Below are positions 56,435 through 64,000 of a DNA stretch of 64,000 nt, one piece after another (within the stretch, counting starts at the first letter, position 1; each line of letters starts with the position of its first letter). The stretch lies in contig NZ_CP080376.1 of assembly GCF_019443405.1 (NCBI RefSeq), positions 2,542,001-2,606,000 on the forward strand, read 5' to 3'. The notes under the pieces were generated by a model, which saw only the letters and a program-made list of their open reading frames with translations, made no database searches and was not told where the DNA came from. The DNA comes from Brevundimonas sp. PAMC22021. Lineage in GTDB: Bacteria > Pseudomonadota > Alphaproteobacteria > Caulobacterales > Caulobacteraceae. The position numbers and the translations under genes were made by a program.

Positions 56435-56473
56435 GCGGTTCTCCGAAAGCGCGGGCGGCGCTATAGGACGGGC

Positions 56474-57304
56474 ATGACACGCCCCTTCGTCAAGATGAAC
56501 GGCGCCGGCAACGATTTCGTCGTGGTCAATGCGCTGGAAACGCCGTTTGCGCCGACCGAGGAGCAGGTGCGGACGCTCGCCGACCGCTCGACCGGCGAAG
56601 GCTTTGACCAGCTGATCGCCATCGAGCCCTCGACCACGGCCGACGCCTTCATGCGGGTGTGGAACGCCGACGGCTCCCTGGTGCAGACCTGCGGCAACGC
56701 CCTGCGCTGCGTCGGCTGGCTGCTGATGCAGGCGAACAGCTCGGACCGCGTGAAGATCGACACCTTGGGCGGCCCCACCGTCGCCACGCGCGCTGGCGAT
56801 CGGCGCGTCACCGTGGACATGGGCGAACCCCGCCTCGACTGGACGGACGTGCCGCTGGCCGAGGAGATGGACACACGCGGCATCGAGCTTCAGGTCGGGC
56901 CGATCGACGATCCGGTGCTGCACACGCCGGGCGCCGTCTCCATGGGCAATCCGCACGTCGTCTTCTTCACCGACCGGCAGGACGACGGCTTCATCACCGG
57001 CTCGGGCTCGCTGGTCGAGCACCACCCGCTGTTCCCTGAAGGGGTCAACGTCGGCTTTGCTAACATTCTGGAGCGCGACCACATCCGCCTGCGGGTTTGG
57101 GAGCGCGGGGCCGGCCTGACCCAGGCCTGCGGCACCGGCGCCTGCGCCGCGCTGGTCGCCAGCGCCCGGCGCGGCCTGGTGAACCGCAAGGCGCGCGTCA
57201 CTGTGGATGGCGGCGAGTTGCTCATCGATTGGGACGAGGCGTCCGGCCACGTCTTCATGACTGGCCCCGTCGAGATCGAACGCACGGGAACGCTCGCGCT
57301 CTGA
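56474..57304 (+). CDS. dapF: Diaminopimelate epimerase
   Basis: A 276-residue cofactor-free epimerase that makes meso-diaminopimelate for lysine and peptidoglycan. The two catalytic cysteines are C73 (QTCGNALRC) and C219 (QACGTGACA). The N-terminus FVKMNGAGNDFVVVNAL and the SMGNPHVVFF segment are typical. The ATG at 56474 is the only sensible start. It shares a short divergent region with the ion-channel gene. Confidence 0.97.
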   Translation: MTRPFVKMNGAGNDFVVVNALETPFAPTEEQVRTLADRSTGEGFDQLIAIEPSTTADAFMRVWNADGSLVQTCGNALRCVGWLLMQANSSDRVKIDTLGGPTVATRAGDRRVTVDMGEPRLDWTDVPLAEEMDTRGIELQVGPIDDPVLHTPGAVSMGNPHVVFFTDRQDDGFITGSGSLVEHHPLFPEGVNVGFANILERDHIRLRVWERGAGLTQACGTGACAALVASARRGLVNRKARVTVDGGELLIDWDEASGHVFMTGPVEIERTGTLAL

Positions 57305-57427
57305 AGCTGGAAAGGCCGAGCTGAGGCCGCCGTCTGACCGCACGATGTTCCGTCGGGTAAACTGTTGTTACGGCCGGCGGGCGGTTCTAGGACTGGCGGA
57401 CACCCGCCGCCGACGCCTGGACGACCG

Positions 57428-59758
57428 ATGCCCGACCTGACCGACAAGCAGACCTTTTCCGACAACGAGGCGCTGGAATTTCACCGCGTGCCCACGCCGG
57501 GCAAGATCTCCATGGCGCCGACCAAGCCGATGGCGACGCAGCGCGACCTGTCGCTGGCCTATTCGCCGGGCGTGGCCGTGCCGGTGCTGGCCATCGCCGC
57601 CGATCCGGACAAGGCCTACGACTACACCGCCAAGGGCAACATGGTGGCGGTGATCTCCAACGGCACGGCGATCCTTGGCCTTGGCAACCTCGGCCACATG
57701 GCGTCCAAGCCGGTGATGGAAGGCAAGTCGGTGCTGTTCAAGCGCTTCGCCGACGTGGACAGCTTCGACGTCGAGGTGAAGACCACCGACCCGGCCGAGT
57801 TCGTCACCGTGGTCAAGAACATCGGCGACACCTGGGGCGGCATCAATCTGGAGGACATCAAGTCCCCCGAATGCTTCGTGATCGAAAGCGAGCTTCAGGA
57901 CCTGCTGGACATCCCGGTCTTCCATGACGACCAGCACGGCACCGCGATCATCTCCACCGCCGGCCTGATCAACGCCTGCCATGTCGCCGGCAAGAAGCTG
58001 GAGGAGGTCAAGGTTGTGCTGGCGGGGGCGGGCGCCGCCGGCCTGTCCTCCATCGCCCTGATGAAGGCGGCGGGGGTGAAGGCGGAGAACACCGTCATCG
58101 TCGATCGCGACGGCGTGGTCTTCAAGGGCCGCGACCACGGCATGGACCAGTGGAAGGCCGCCCACGCCACCGACACGCCGCACCGCACCTTGGCAGAGGC
58201 CATGGTCGGCGCCGACGTGGTGCTGGGCCTGTCGGCCAAGGGCGCCATCACCACCGAGATGGTGGCCTCCATGGCGCCGCGCCCGATCATCTTCGCCATG
58301 GCCAATCCCGATCCGGAGATCACCCCGGAAGACGTGATGAGCGTGCGCTCGGACGCCATCATCGCCACGGGGCGGTCCGACTACGTCAACCAGGTCAACA
58401 ACGTCCTGGCCTTCCCCTATCTGTTCCGGGGCGCGCTGGACGTGCGCGCGCGGCGGGTGAATCACGAGATGAAGGTCGCCTGCGCCCGCGCGCTGGCGGC
58501 GCTCGCCCGCGAGGACGTGCCGGACGAGGTCGCCGCCGCCTATCGCGGCCGCAAGCTCAAGTTCGGCCCCGACTACATCATCCCGACGCCGTTCGATCCG
58601 CGCCTGATCTGGTACATCCCGCCGTTCGTCGCCCAGGCGGCGATGGACACGGGCGTGGCGCGCCAGCCGATCCCGGACATGGACGCCTATCGCACCGAGC
58701 TGCGCTCGCGCGTCGATCCGTCGGCGGCCCTGATGCAGAAGATTTCCTCGGCCGTGCGCAGCGGGCCCAACAAGCGGGTGGTCTTCGCCGAGGGCGAGGA
58801 GCCGGCCGTGATCCGCGCCGCCTGGGGCTTCAAACAGGCCGAGCTGGGCACGCCCGTGCTGGTGGGGCGCGAAGACCTGATCCGCCAGAACGCCCAGGAA
58901 GCCGGGCTCAACTTCGACGAACTCGGCATCGAGATCACCAACGCCCGCGTGTCCGGCCGCAACGTCGAATACACCGACTGGCTGTACGAAAAGCTTCAGC
59001 GTCGTGGTTATCTGCGCCGCGACGTGCAGCGGATGATCAATCAGGACCGCAACTACTTCGGCGCGACCCTGGTGGCCCAGGGCGAGGCCGACGCCATGGT
59101 CACGGGCGTCACCCGCAACTTCAACATGGCGCTGCGCGAGGTTCAGCGCGTGCTGGAGGTCAAGGAGACACTGATCGGCCTGTCGATCCTCTTGGCCAAA
59201 GGCCGCACCCTGTTCGTGGCCGACACCTCGATCCATGAGCTGCCCGACGCCTGCGACCTGGCCGAGATCGCCATCCAGGCGGCGGCCTCGGTGCGGCGGC
59301 TGGGTCGCAATCCGCGCGTGGCCTTTCTGTCCTATTCGACCTTCGGCAACCCGCCGGGTGACCGGGGCGAAAAGGTGCGCGAGGCCATCCGCATCCTGGA
59401 CCGTCGCGGCGTCGACTTCGAATACGAAGGCGAAATGCCGCCCGAGATCGCGCTCGACCCTAAGGGTCACCCCGCCTATGCCTTCAACCGGCTCAGCAAG
59501 CCGGCCAACATCCTGGTCATGCCCGCGATCCACTCGGCCGCCATATCCACCAAGCTGGTGCAGGCGCTGGGCGGCGCGACCGTGATCGGGCCGCTGCTGG
59601 TCGGTTTGGAGAAATCGGTGCAGATCGTGCCTCTGGGCGCCTCGGTCAGCGAGATCATCACCGCCGCCACCTTCGCCGCCTATCACGAAGGCCCCGTGTT
59701 CCACGGCGAGGGCGTGTCATCGGCGCCCAAGCCGCCAGCGCCGTTCATCGAGGACTGA
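57428..59758 (+). CDS. maeB: NADP-dependent malic enzyme with phosphotransacetylase-like domain
   Basis: A 776-residue fusion. Residues 1-430 are the malic enzyme domain (SLAYSPGVAVPV, the catalytic Tyr/Lys region VFHDDQHGTAI, and the NADP Rossmann motif VVLAGAGAAGLSS), which converts malate to pyruvate and CO2. From about 440 to the end is a phosphotransacetylase-like domain (VVFAEGEEPAVIRAA, MVTGVTRNFNMALREV) thought to regulate the enzyme. Length and layout are normal for alphaproteobacterial TME. The ATG at 57428 starts MPDLTDKQ. Confidence 0.95.
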   Translation: MPDLTDKQTFSDNEALEFHRVPTPGKISMAPTKPMATQRDLSLAYSPGVAVPVLAIAADPDKAYDYTAKGNMVAVISNGTAILGLGNLGHMASKPVMEGKSVLFKRFADVDSFDVEVKTTDPAEFVTVVKNIGDTWGGINLEDIKSPECFVIESELQDLLDIPVFHDDQHGTAIISTAGLINACHVAGKKLEEVKVVLAGAGAAGLSSIALMKAAGVKAENTVIVDRDGVVFKGRDHGMDQWKAAHATDTPHRTLAEAMVGADVVLGLSAKGAITTEMVASMAPRPIIFAMANPDPEITPEDVMSVRSDAIIATGRSDYVNQVNNVLAFPYLFRGALDVRARRVNHEMKVACARALAALAREDVPDEVAAAYRGRKLKFGPDYIIPTPFDPRLIWYIPPFVAQAAMDTGVARQPIPDMDAYRTELRSRVDPSAALMQKISSAVRSGPNKRVVFAEGEEPAVIRAAWGFKQAELGTPVLVGREDLIRQNAQEAGLNFDELGIEITNARVSGRNVEYTDWLYEKLQRRGYLRRDVQRMINQDRNYFGATLVAQGEADAMVTGVTRNFNMALREVQRVLEVKETLIGLSILLAKGRTLFVADTSIHELPDACDLAEIAIQAAASVRRLGRNPRVAFLSYSTFGNPPGDRGEKVREAIRILDRRGVDFEYEGEMPPEIALDPKGHPAYAFNRLSKPANILVMPAIHSAAISTKLVQALGGATVIGPLLVGLEKSVQIVPLGASVSEIITAATFAAYHEGPVFHGEGVSSAPKPPAPFIED

Positions 59759-59804
59759 GCCGAAGCGGCTTGAGGCGGCGGGGTCCGGCTGGCACGGTCG
59801 GCCA

Positions 59805-60680
59805 ATGACCGACGCCGCCCCGCCGTTTCCGCCCACAGCGCCTCCGCCCCGCCGCGTGGCGTCCGGCCTTTATCTGGTCGCTACGCCGATCGGGAACCTG
59901 CGCGACATCACCCTGCGCGCGCTGGACGTGCTTCAGGCGGCCGACCTGGTGCTGGCGGAGGACACCCGCGTCACCGCCAAGCTGCTGCAGGCCTATGGGC
60001 TGAAGGCGCGGCTGGAACGCTGCGACGATCATGCCTCGGCGCGTGCGGCTGAGATCGCCGTCGAGCGGCTGCAGGCCGGCGAGGTCGTGGCCTTGGTATC
60101 AGACGCGGGCACCCCGATGGTCAGCGACCCCGGCTTCGTGGTCGCCCGCGCCGCGATCACCGCCGACCTGCCCGTCCATCCGATCCCCGGCCCGTCCAGC
60201 CTGCTCGCGGCCCTGTGCATCGCCGGCCTGCCTGCCGACCGCGTGCTGTTCGCCGGCTTCCTGCCGCCCAAGTCCGCCGCCCGCCGCACCCTGCTGGAAA
60301 GCCTGAAGGGGCCGGGCCAGACCCTGGTCTTCTTCGAAAGCGGTCCGCGCCTGGCCGACAGCCTCAAGGACATGGCCGCCGTGCTGGGCTCCCGCCCCGC
60401 CGCCGTCGCCCGCGAGCTGACCAAGCTGTACGAAGAGTGCGTGCGCGGCGCGCTGGACGTCCTCGCCGTCGATCCGCGCCTGCAGTCGCCCAAGGGCGAG
60501 ATCGTCGTGGTGGTGGCGCCCGGCGCGGCCGAGGTCGTGTCGGAGGCCGACGCCGATGCGGCTCTGGCCGAGGCCCTGACGCGCCTGCCGCCGGGCGAGG
60601 CTGCGTCCGAAGTCTCCCGCGCCCTCGATCTGCCGCGCAAGGCCCTCTATCGCCGCGCGCTGGAGATGCAGGGACGGTGA
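59805..60680 (+). CDS. rsmI: 16S rRNA (cytidine(1402)-2'-O)-methyltransferase
   Basis: A 291-residue tetrapyrrole-methylase-fold enzyme that methylates C1402 in the ribosomal decoding site. Signatures: LYLVATPIGNLRDITLRALDVL, AEDTRVTAKLLQAY, VSDAGTPMVSDPGF and GPSSLLAALCIAGLP. The C-terminal part is the family's own extension. Its stop overlaps the yraN GTG start, a typical gene pair. Confidence 0.95.
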   Translation: MTDAAPPFPPTAPPPRRVASGLYLVATPIGNLRDITLRALDVLQAADLVLAEDTRVTAKLLQAYGLKARLERCDDHASARAAEIAVERLQAGEVVALVSDAGTPMVSDPGFVVARAAITADLPVHPIPGPSSLLAALCIAGLPADRVLFAGFLPPKSAARRTLLESLKGPGQTLVFFESGPRLADSLKDMAAVLGSRPAAVARELTKLYEECVRGALDVLAVDPRLQSPKGEIVVVVAPGAAEVVSEADADAALAEALTRLPPGEAASEVSRALDLPRKALYRRALEMQGR

Positions 60681-61117
60681 AGCCGGAACGGCTTCGTCCG
60701 AATGCGCCCGCACGGACGGCAAAGCGGCCGTGGCGCCAGGCCTTGGGCGGTCGCGCGCACCGGCAGGGGCACGGCGCCGAGTGGATCGCCGCCGCCTGGC
60801 TGATGCTGAAGGGCTATCAGGTCCTCGGCTTTCGCCTGAAGACCCGCGCGGGCGAGATCGACCTGCTGGTCCGACGCGGCTCCGTCCTGGCGGTGGTCGA
60901 GGTCAAGCGACGCCGCTCGATGGTCGAGGCGCAGGCCGCACTCGCCGCCGACCAATACGCCCGCCTCCTCGCGGCGGGCGAGGCCGCGATGCGTCATCGG
61001 CCGGCTTTAAAAGACCTGCGGTTGCGAATCGATATGGTGGCGCTGGCTCCCGGCCGTTTTCCAAGGCATCTTTGTGGCGTTGACCGCTCCGCGCCCGGAG
61101 ACCGGAGGATCAGGTGA
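60677..61117 (+). CDS. yraN: YraN family putative endonuclease (UPF0102)
   Basis: A 146-residue protein with a basic N-terminal extension and a restriction-endonuclease-like core: GAEWIAAAWLMLKGYQVLGFRLKTRAGEIDLLVRRGSVLAVVEVKRR carries the D-x8-E-x-K type active site. Family function is suspected in Holliday-junction or DNA repair work but not settled. The GTG at 60677 overlaps the rsmI stop (GTGA), and its own stop overlaps the next GTG. Confidence 0.93.
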   Translation: MKPERLRPNAPARTAKRPWRQALGGRAHRQGHGAEWIAAAWLMLKGYQVLGFRLKTRAGEIDLLVRRGSVLAVVEVKRRRSMVEAQAALAADQYARLLAAGEAAMRHRPALKDLRLRIDMVALAPGRFPRHLCGVDRSAPGDRRIR

Positions 61118-61929
61118 CGCGAGAGGAAGCCGAGGACACGCTGACGCAAGCCGGTCCATGCGAGGACGGCGACTTTCCGCTTCTGGAAGCGGCCATTGCC
61201 TGCGCCATCCACGACTATCCGTTCCGCGATTGCGAGCCGGTGCGGGTTCTGGCCCGCAACGCCGGCGAACGGCTGAAGGAGCGGATCGGCGGCGAAAGTC
61301 CCGACGACGCCCTGGCCGAAACCATGGCCGCCGACCTTCGGCTCAACGGCGACCTGCTCAGCTACGACCATCCCTGCAATACCGACATCATCGATGTGGC
61401 GGAGCGCCGGCGTGGCCTGTCGGCCGCCCTGGCCATCTTCTATCTCGACGCGGCGCGACGCGCGGGGCTTCAGGCGGCGGGCGTCGATTTTCCGGGCCAC
61501 TTCCTGATGCGGGTTGAGACGCCGGACGGGCCGGTCGCCCTGGATCCGTTCAGCCAGGGCCGTCTGGTTCTGCCCAGCGAGCTGACGCGGCGCGCGCTGC
61601 GGGCGGGCCTGACGCCGCACGTGGCCGACCGGCTGGACCTGTTGATGGCGCCGGTCAGCGACCGCCACGCCCTGATCCGCCTTCAGAACGTGCTGTTCAG
61701 CCGCGCCATCAAGGCTTCGGATTATGAGGCGGCCGAACGGGCGGCCCTGCGACGCGCCCTGCTGGACCCGACCGACCACCGGCCGTGGCTGGATGTCGCG
61801 GCCGCGCGCGAGAAACAAGGCGCGCTCGCTGGCGCGCTGGACGCGCTGTCGCGCGCCCGCAGCCTGGACGGCCCGGCCGAGGCCCTGCGCTCCACCAGCT
61901 TCGATCGCGTGCGGATGCAGCTGAACTGA
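61114..61929 (+). CDS. SirB1/transglutaminase-like TPR protein
   Basis: A 271-residue protein of the SirB1 group. The transglutaminase-like core is in RRRGLSAALAIFYLDAARRAGLQAAGVDFPGHFLMRVETPDGPVALDPFSQG, where the usual cysteine is not seen, so it is probably non-catalytic. A tetratricopeptide-like tail (AAERAALRRALLDPTDHRPWLDVAAAREKQGALAGALDAL) follows. Its role is unknown. The GTG start overlaps the yraN stop by 4 bases, so it is third in the rsmI-yraN operon. Confidence 0.8.
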   Translation: MTREEAEDTLTQAGPCEDGDFPLLEAAIACAIHDYPFRDCEPVRVLARNAGERLKERIGGESPDDALAETMAADLRLNGDLLSYDHPCNTDIIDVAERRRGLSAALAIFYLDAARRAGLQAAGVDFPGHFLMRVETPDGPVALDPFSQGRLVLPSELTRRALRAGLTPHVADRLDLLMAPVSDRHALIRLQNVLFSRAIKASDYEAAERAALRRALLDPTDHRPWLDVAAAREKQGALAGALDALSRARSLDGPAEALRSTSFDRVRMQLN

Positions 61930-61991
61930 CGCATCCGGTTCACCGGCGGCTTCGTAAATAGCTCAAGCATTTCGCTGGGTTGCCTCGCACT

Positions 61992-62016
61992 GGAACGGCC
62001 TTGTTCATGTCCCGTT
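61992..62016 (+). promoter_or_regulatory. Sigma-EcfG-type promoter for the CC0125/CC1285-like lipoprotein gene
   Basis: GGAAC at 61992-61996 and CGTT at 62013-62016 are separated by exactly 16 bases, a perfect match to the general-stress sigma consensus and the same spacing as the promoter at 1225. Transcription would start near 62023, giving a leader of about 35 bases. Confidence 0.72.
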
Positions 62017-62057
62017 CAACTACAAAGCGCGATCATTGGTCGCTTAGGAGATCATCC

Positions 62058-62621
62058 ATGAAAACCCCCTCGCTGAAGACCCTCGCGCTGGTTGCGACGG
62101 CGGGCCTGACGCTCGCCGCCTGCGCCACCGCGACCCCCTATCAACCCGCCGGCTTCAACGGCCAGCGCAACGGCTATGCCGAGCAGCGGCTGGAGAGCAA
62201 CCGCTTCCGCGTCAGCTTCTCGGGCAATTCCCTGACCTCGCGCGAGCAGGTCGAGATGAGCCTGTTGCTGCGCTCGGCCGAAGTGGCGGCTGAGAACGGC
62301 TACGACTGGTTCGCCACGGTGAACCGCGCCACCGAACGCGACACCCGCTTCTACACCACGCCCGACCCCTTCTATAACCGCTACTACGGCCCGGCGCGGG
62401 GTCCGTACTGGAGCCCGTCCTGGCGGTTCTATCGCAGCGGCTTCTGGAGCCCGTGGGGTCCGACCTGGGGCAACGACTTCGACATCCGTCAGGTCGACCG
62501 CTACGAGGCCAACGCCGAGATCATCCTCGGCCGCGGTCCCAAGCCCGCCGGCGATCCCAACGCCTTTGACGCCCGCGAGGTGATCCAGAACCTGGCCCCG
62601 CGCGTGACGCGTCCGTCGTAA
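62058..62621 (+). CDS. CC0125/CC1285 family lipoprotein
   Basis: A 187-residue lipoprotein with the lipobox ending at C22 (TLAAC). The core YAEQRLESNRFRVSFSGNSLTSREQVEMSLLLRSAEVAAENGYDWFATVNRATERDT is the family signature; an aromatic, glycine-rich stretch (YYGPARGPYWSPSWRFYRSGFWSPWG) follows. Function is unknown. AGGAG lies 8 bases before the ATG. The EcfG-type promoter upstream suggests it is induced in general stress. Confidence 0.88.
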   Translation: MKTPSLKTLALVATAGLTLAACATATPYQPAGFNGQRNGYAEQRLESNRFRVSFSGNSLTSREQVEMSLLLRSAEVAAENGYDWFATVNRATERDTRFYTTPDPFYNRYYGPARGPYWSPSWRFYRSGFWSPWGPTWGNDFDIRQVDRYEANAEIILGRGPKPAGDPNAFDAREVIQNLAPRVTRPS

Positions 62622-62627
62622 GGATTG

Positions 62628-62760
62628 TCTCCTCCCCGTCGTCTCGCGATGGGGAGGGGGACCGCCCGCGCAGCGGGGGTGGAGGGGTTCCTGAGGTCTC
62701 ACAACCCCTCCGTCACGGCGCAAGTGCGCCGCGCCACCTCCCCACATGTGGGGAGGTGAG
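62628..62760. repeat. Palindromic intergenic repeat after the lipoprotein gene
   Basis: The 24-base stretch 62735-62758 is a perfect palindrome centred on ACATGT with CCTCCCC/GGGGAGG arms. Just before it GGAGGGGTT is inverted as AACCCCTCC, and CTCCCC...GGGGAG flanks a further hairpin at 62631-62658. The CCTCCCC/GGGGAGG arms resemble those at 49347. No gene is visible in the 152-base gap. Confidence 0.75.
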
Positions 62761-62773
62761 CTCAACTTTGTCC

Positions 62774-63541
62774 TCAGCCGACGCGCGGCGTCTTCAGCCG
62801 GCGCTTGTTGGCGTGGCTGGCGGGCGCCTGGCCCATGGCTTCGGGCAGTTCGCCCTTGAAGTAGAACCGCTGCCACGCCTCCTTGGCCGCATCGGGGTCG
62901 CCGGAGGCCAGTCGGTTGTTGAAGTCGGTGCGCTGGCGGTTCCAGGCCTCGAACTGATCCCGCATCGTCGGGTTGGAATCCAGGCTGCGGATCACCGGCT
63001 GAAACTGCTCGACCTTCTTGTGCTCGATCAGGTTGATGAAGCAGAAGGGCTCGCCCTTTTCGAACTTCACCCGCCCCGGCCGCGTGAAGATCCAGTTCAT
63101 GGTGAAGGGGAACGGCAGCCAGTCGGTCTCGATCAGGCCGACCAACGGCTGAATGCCGTCCTTCACATGATTGGGCGACCCCGAGCACATCATCCCCCAG
63201 CCCGGCGGCGTGCGGAACAGATACTGCGGATGCATCGTCAGCACCCCGCGCGAGAAGTGCGAGGTGACGAAGTGATCCAGCTCCGGCTGGGGCCGGTCGG
63301 GCGTGATCGTGATGTCTTCCTGACGCGGCCCGCCGGTCCACTCGGCGGCGAAGCCGAACGGGCACAGGATTTCCCACCCCGTGGTGTTGGCCATGTTCAG
63401 CGGCAGGCAGCGATAGGGATGCCGGCTGGCGAAGGCGTCCATCCAGTTGCGTGACTGGCGGCCGGGCACCAGGTCCGGCGGCCGCGCCGACATCGGATAG
63501 CACTCCAGTTCCAACGGGCGATTTTGAACGCTAGTGACCAT
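62774..63541 (-). CDS. DUF6065 family protein
   Basis: A 255-residue cytoplasmic protein. The signatures [31 protein letters not shown] and [37 protein letters not shown] segments are those of DUF6065, found mainly in alphaproteobacteria. Function is unknown. A basic C-terminus ([11 protein letters not shown]) ends it. It is divergent from the ProXp gene across 23 bases. Confidence 0.88.
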   Translation of the reverse strand: MVTSVQNRPLELECYPMSARPPDLVPGRQSRNWMDAFASRHPYRCLPLNMANTTGWEILCPFGFAAEWTGGPRQEDITITPDRPQPELDHFVTSHFSRGVLTMHPQYLFRTPPGWGMMCSGSPNHVKDGIQPLVGLIETDWLPFPFTMNWIFTRPGRVKFEKGEPFCFINLIEHKKVEQFQPVIRSLDSNPTMRDQFEAWNRQRTDFNNRLASGDPDAAKEAWQRFYFKGELPEAMGQAPASHANKRRLKTPRVG

Positions 63542-63564
63542 GCAGCCTTCGTAACGCGCCGCTG

Positions 63565-64000
63565 ATGACCGCTCAACCGATCCCCGCCCCCTTGTTCGAC
63601 CGCACGGCGCTTGAAGCCTGGCTCCACGACCACGCCATTCCCTTCCAAACCACCGAACACCCGGCCGTGTTCCGCGTCGAGGAAGGGCTGGACCTCAAGG
63701 CCGCCCTGCCCGGCGCCCACACCAAGAACCTGTTCCTGAAGGACAAGACCGGTCGCCTCTGGCTGATCTCGGCGCGGCAGGACACCACCATCGACCTGAA
63801 GCGAACGCCCGCCGCCATCGGATCGGACCGCCTGTCGTTCGCAAACGAAGCCCTGATGTACGAGACCCTCGGCGTTCGTCCCGGCTCGGTCACGGCGCTC
63901 GGCCTGATCAACGACGCGGACGCCCGCGTGACCTTTGTGCTCGACCAACGCCTGTGGGAAGCCGACACTATCAACTTCCACCCGCTGACCAACACCGCCA
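63565..64000 (+). CDS. Prolyl-tRNA deacylase / YbaK-domain editing protein, 3' end cut by the window
   Basis: The frame is open to the window edge, giving 145 residues of an expected about 165-170. [53 protein letters not shown] matches the ProXp-ala/PrdX group of YbaK-like trans-editing proteins, which clear alanine wrongly attached to tRNA-Pro. [21 protein letters not shown] is the second conserved block. The ATG at 63565 overlaps an upstream TGA (TGATGA), and it starts a new transcript away from the DUF6065 gene. Confidence 0.87.
   Translation, partial: MTAQPIPAPLFDRTALEAWLHDHAIPFQTTEHPAVFRVEEGLDLKAALPGAHTKNLFLKDKTGRLWLISARQDTTIDLKRTPAAIGSDRLSFANEALMYETLGVRPGSVTALGLINDADARVTFVLDQRLWEADTINFHPLTNTA

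Noticed and set aside
57368..59704. Minus-strand frame opposite maeB
   Set aside because: Histidine- and aspartate-rich translation typical of a reverse-strand shadow; maeB is complete in its own frame.

Overview
The window is GC-rich, densely packed chromosomal DNA from an alphaproteobacterium of the Caulobacterales, most likely a Brevundimonas-like species. The clues are a CpdR response regulator, a CC0125/CC1285-family lipoprotein, a HisKA_2 stress kinase followed by an entericidin, two promoters that match the sigma-EcfG consensus (GGAAC-N16-CGTT), a lysC-ptsP pair, a divergent secA / ppiC-argJ arrangement and a DUF6065 protein. I see no prophage, insertion sequence, CRISPR array, rRNA or replication origin. 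Identifications come from reading the translations; no database search was possible.

Layout. 1-3.4 kb: end of a sensor kinase gene, an entericidin lipoprotein, succinate-semialdehyde dehydrogenase, a cupin. 3.5-7.3 kb: Obg GTPase, a membrane-anchored proline-rich protein, and a minus-strand ParD/ParE pair whose toxin gene overlaps a PLP-enzyme gene. 7.4-13.9 kb: secA divergent from a ppiC-argJ operon that also carries a colicin-E5-type RNase with a small partner, mutT and a Flp pilin. 13.9-19.8 kb: a degenerate methyltransferase divergent from comF-grxC-nitrilase-DUF1178-GNAT, then ubiG and lysC. 19.8-26.5 kb: ptsP, a RodZ-like gene, ispG, a TauE/SafE permease and prfA. 26.5-35.6 kb: the lower TCA cycle on the minus strand (sucC, an inserted secreted protein, sucD, sucA, sucB with two lipoyl domains) behind an MFS transporter. 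35.6-43.1 kb: a lipoprotein, a solitary cytosine-C5 methyltransferase, the ydbH-ynbE-ydbL envelope operon and an M23 peptidase. 43.1-49.3 kb: TadG/TadE-like genes, a PhyH-type oxygenase, tRNA-Val(GAC), cpdR, an N-formylglutamate amidohydrolase, a probable small RNA, a DUF599 protein and ppa. 49.3-57.3 kb: hslU, two tandem prolyl oligopeptidases separated by palindromic repeats, an ion channel with a C-terminal zinc ribbon, and dapF. 57.4-64 kb: maeB, rsmI-yraN-sirB1-like, an EcfG-promoter lipoprotein, a DUF6065 protein and a truncated prolyl-tRNA deacylase.

Most of the window is housekeeping. The features that need explaining are small: the colicin-E5-like RNase pair inside the argJ operon, the ~85-nt CU-rich sRNA candidate with its own promoter and terminator, the two EcfG promoters, the toxin-antitoxin pair coupled to a metabolic gene, the extra gene between sucC and sucD, and several large palindromic intergenic repeats. 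Genes commonly overlap by 1-4 bases (ATGA, GTGA, TTGA), so translational coupling is widespread.
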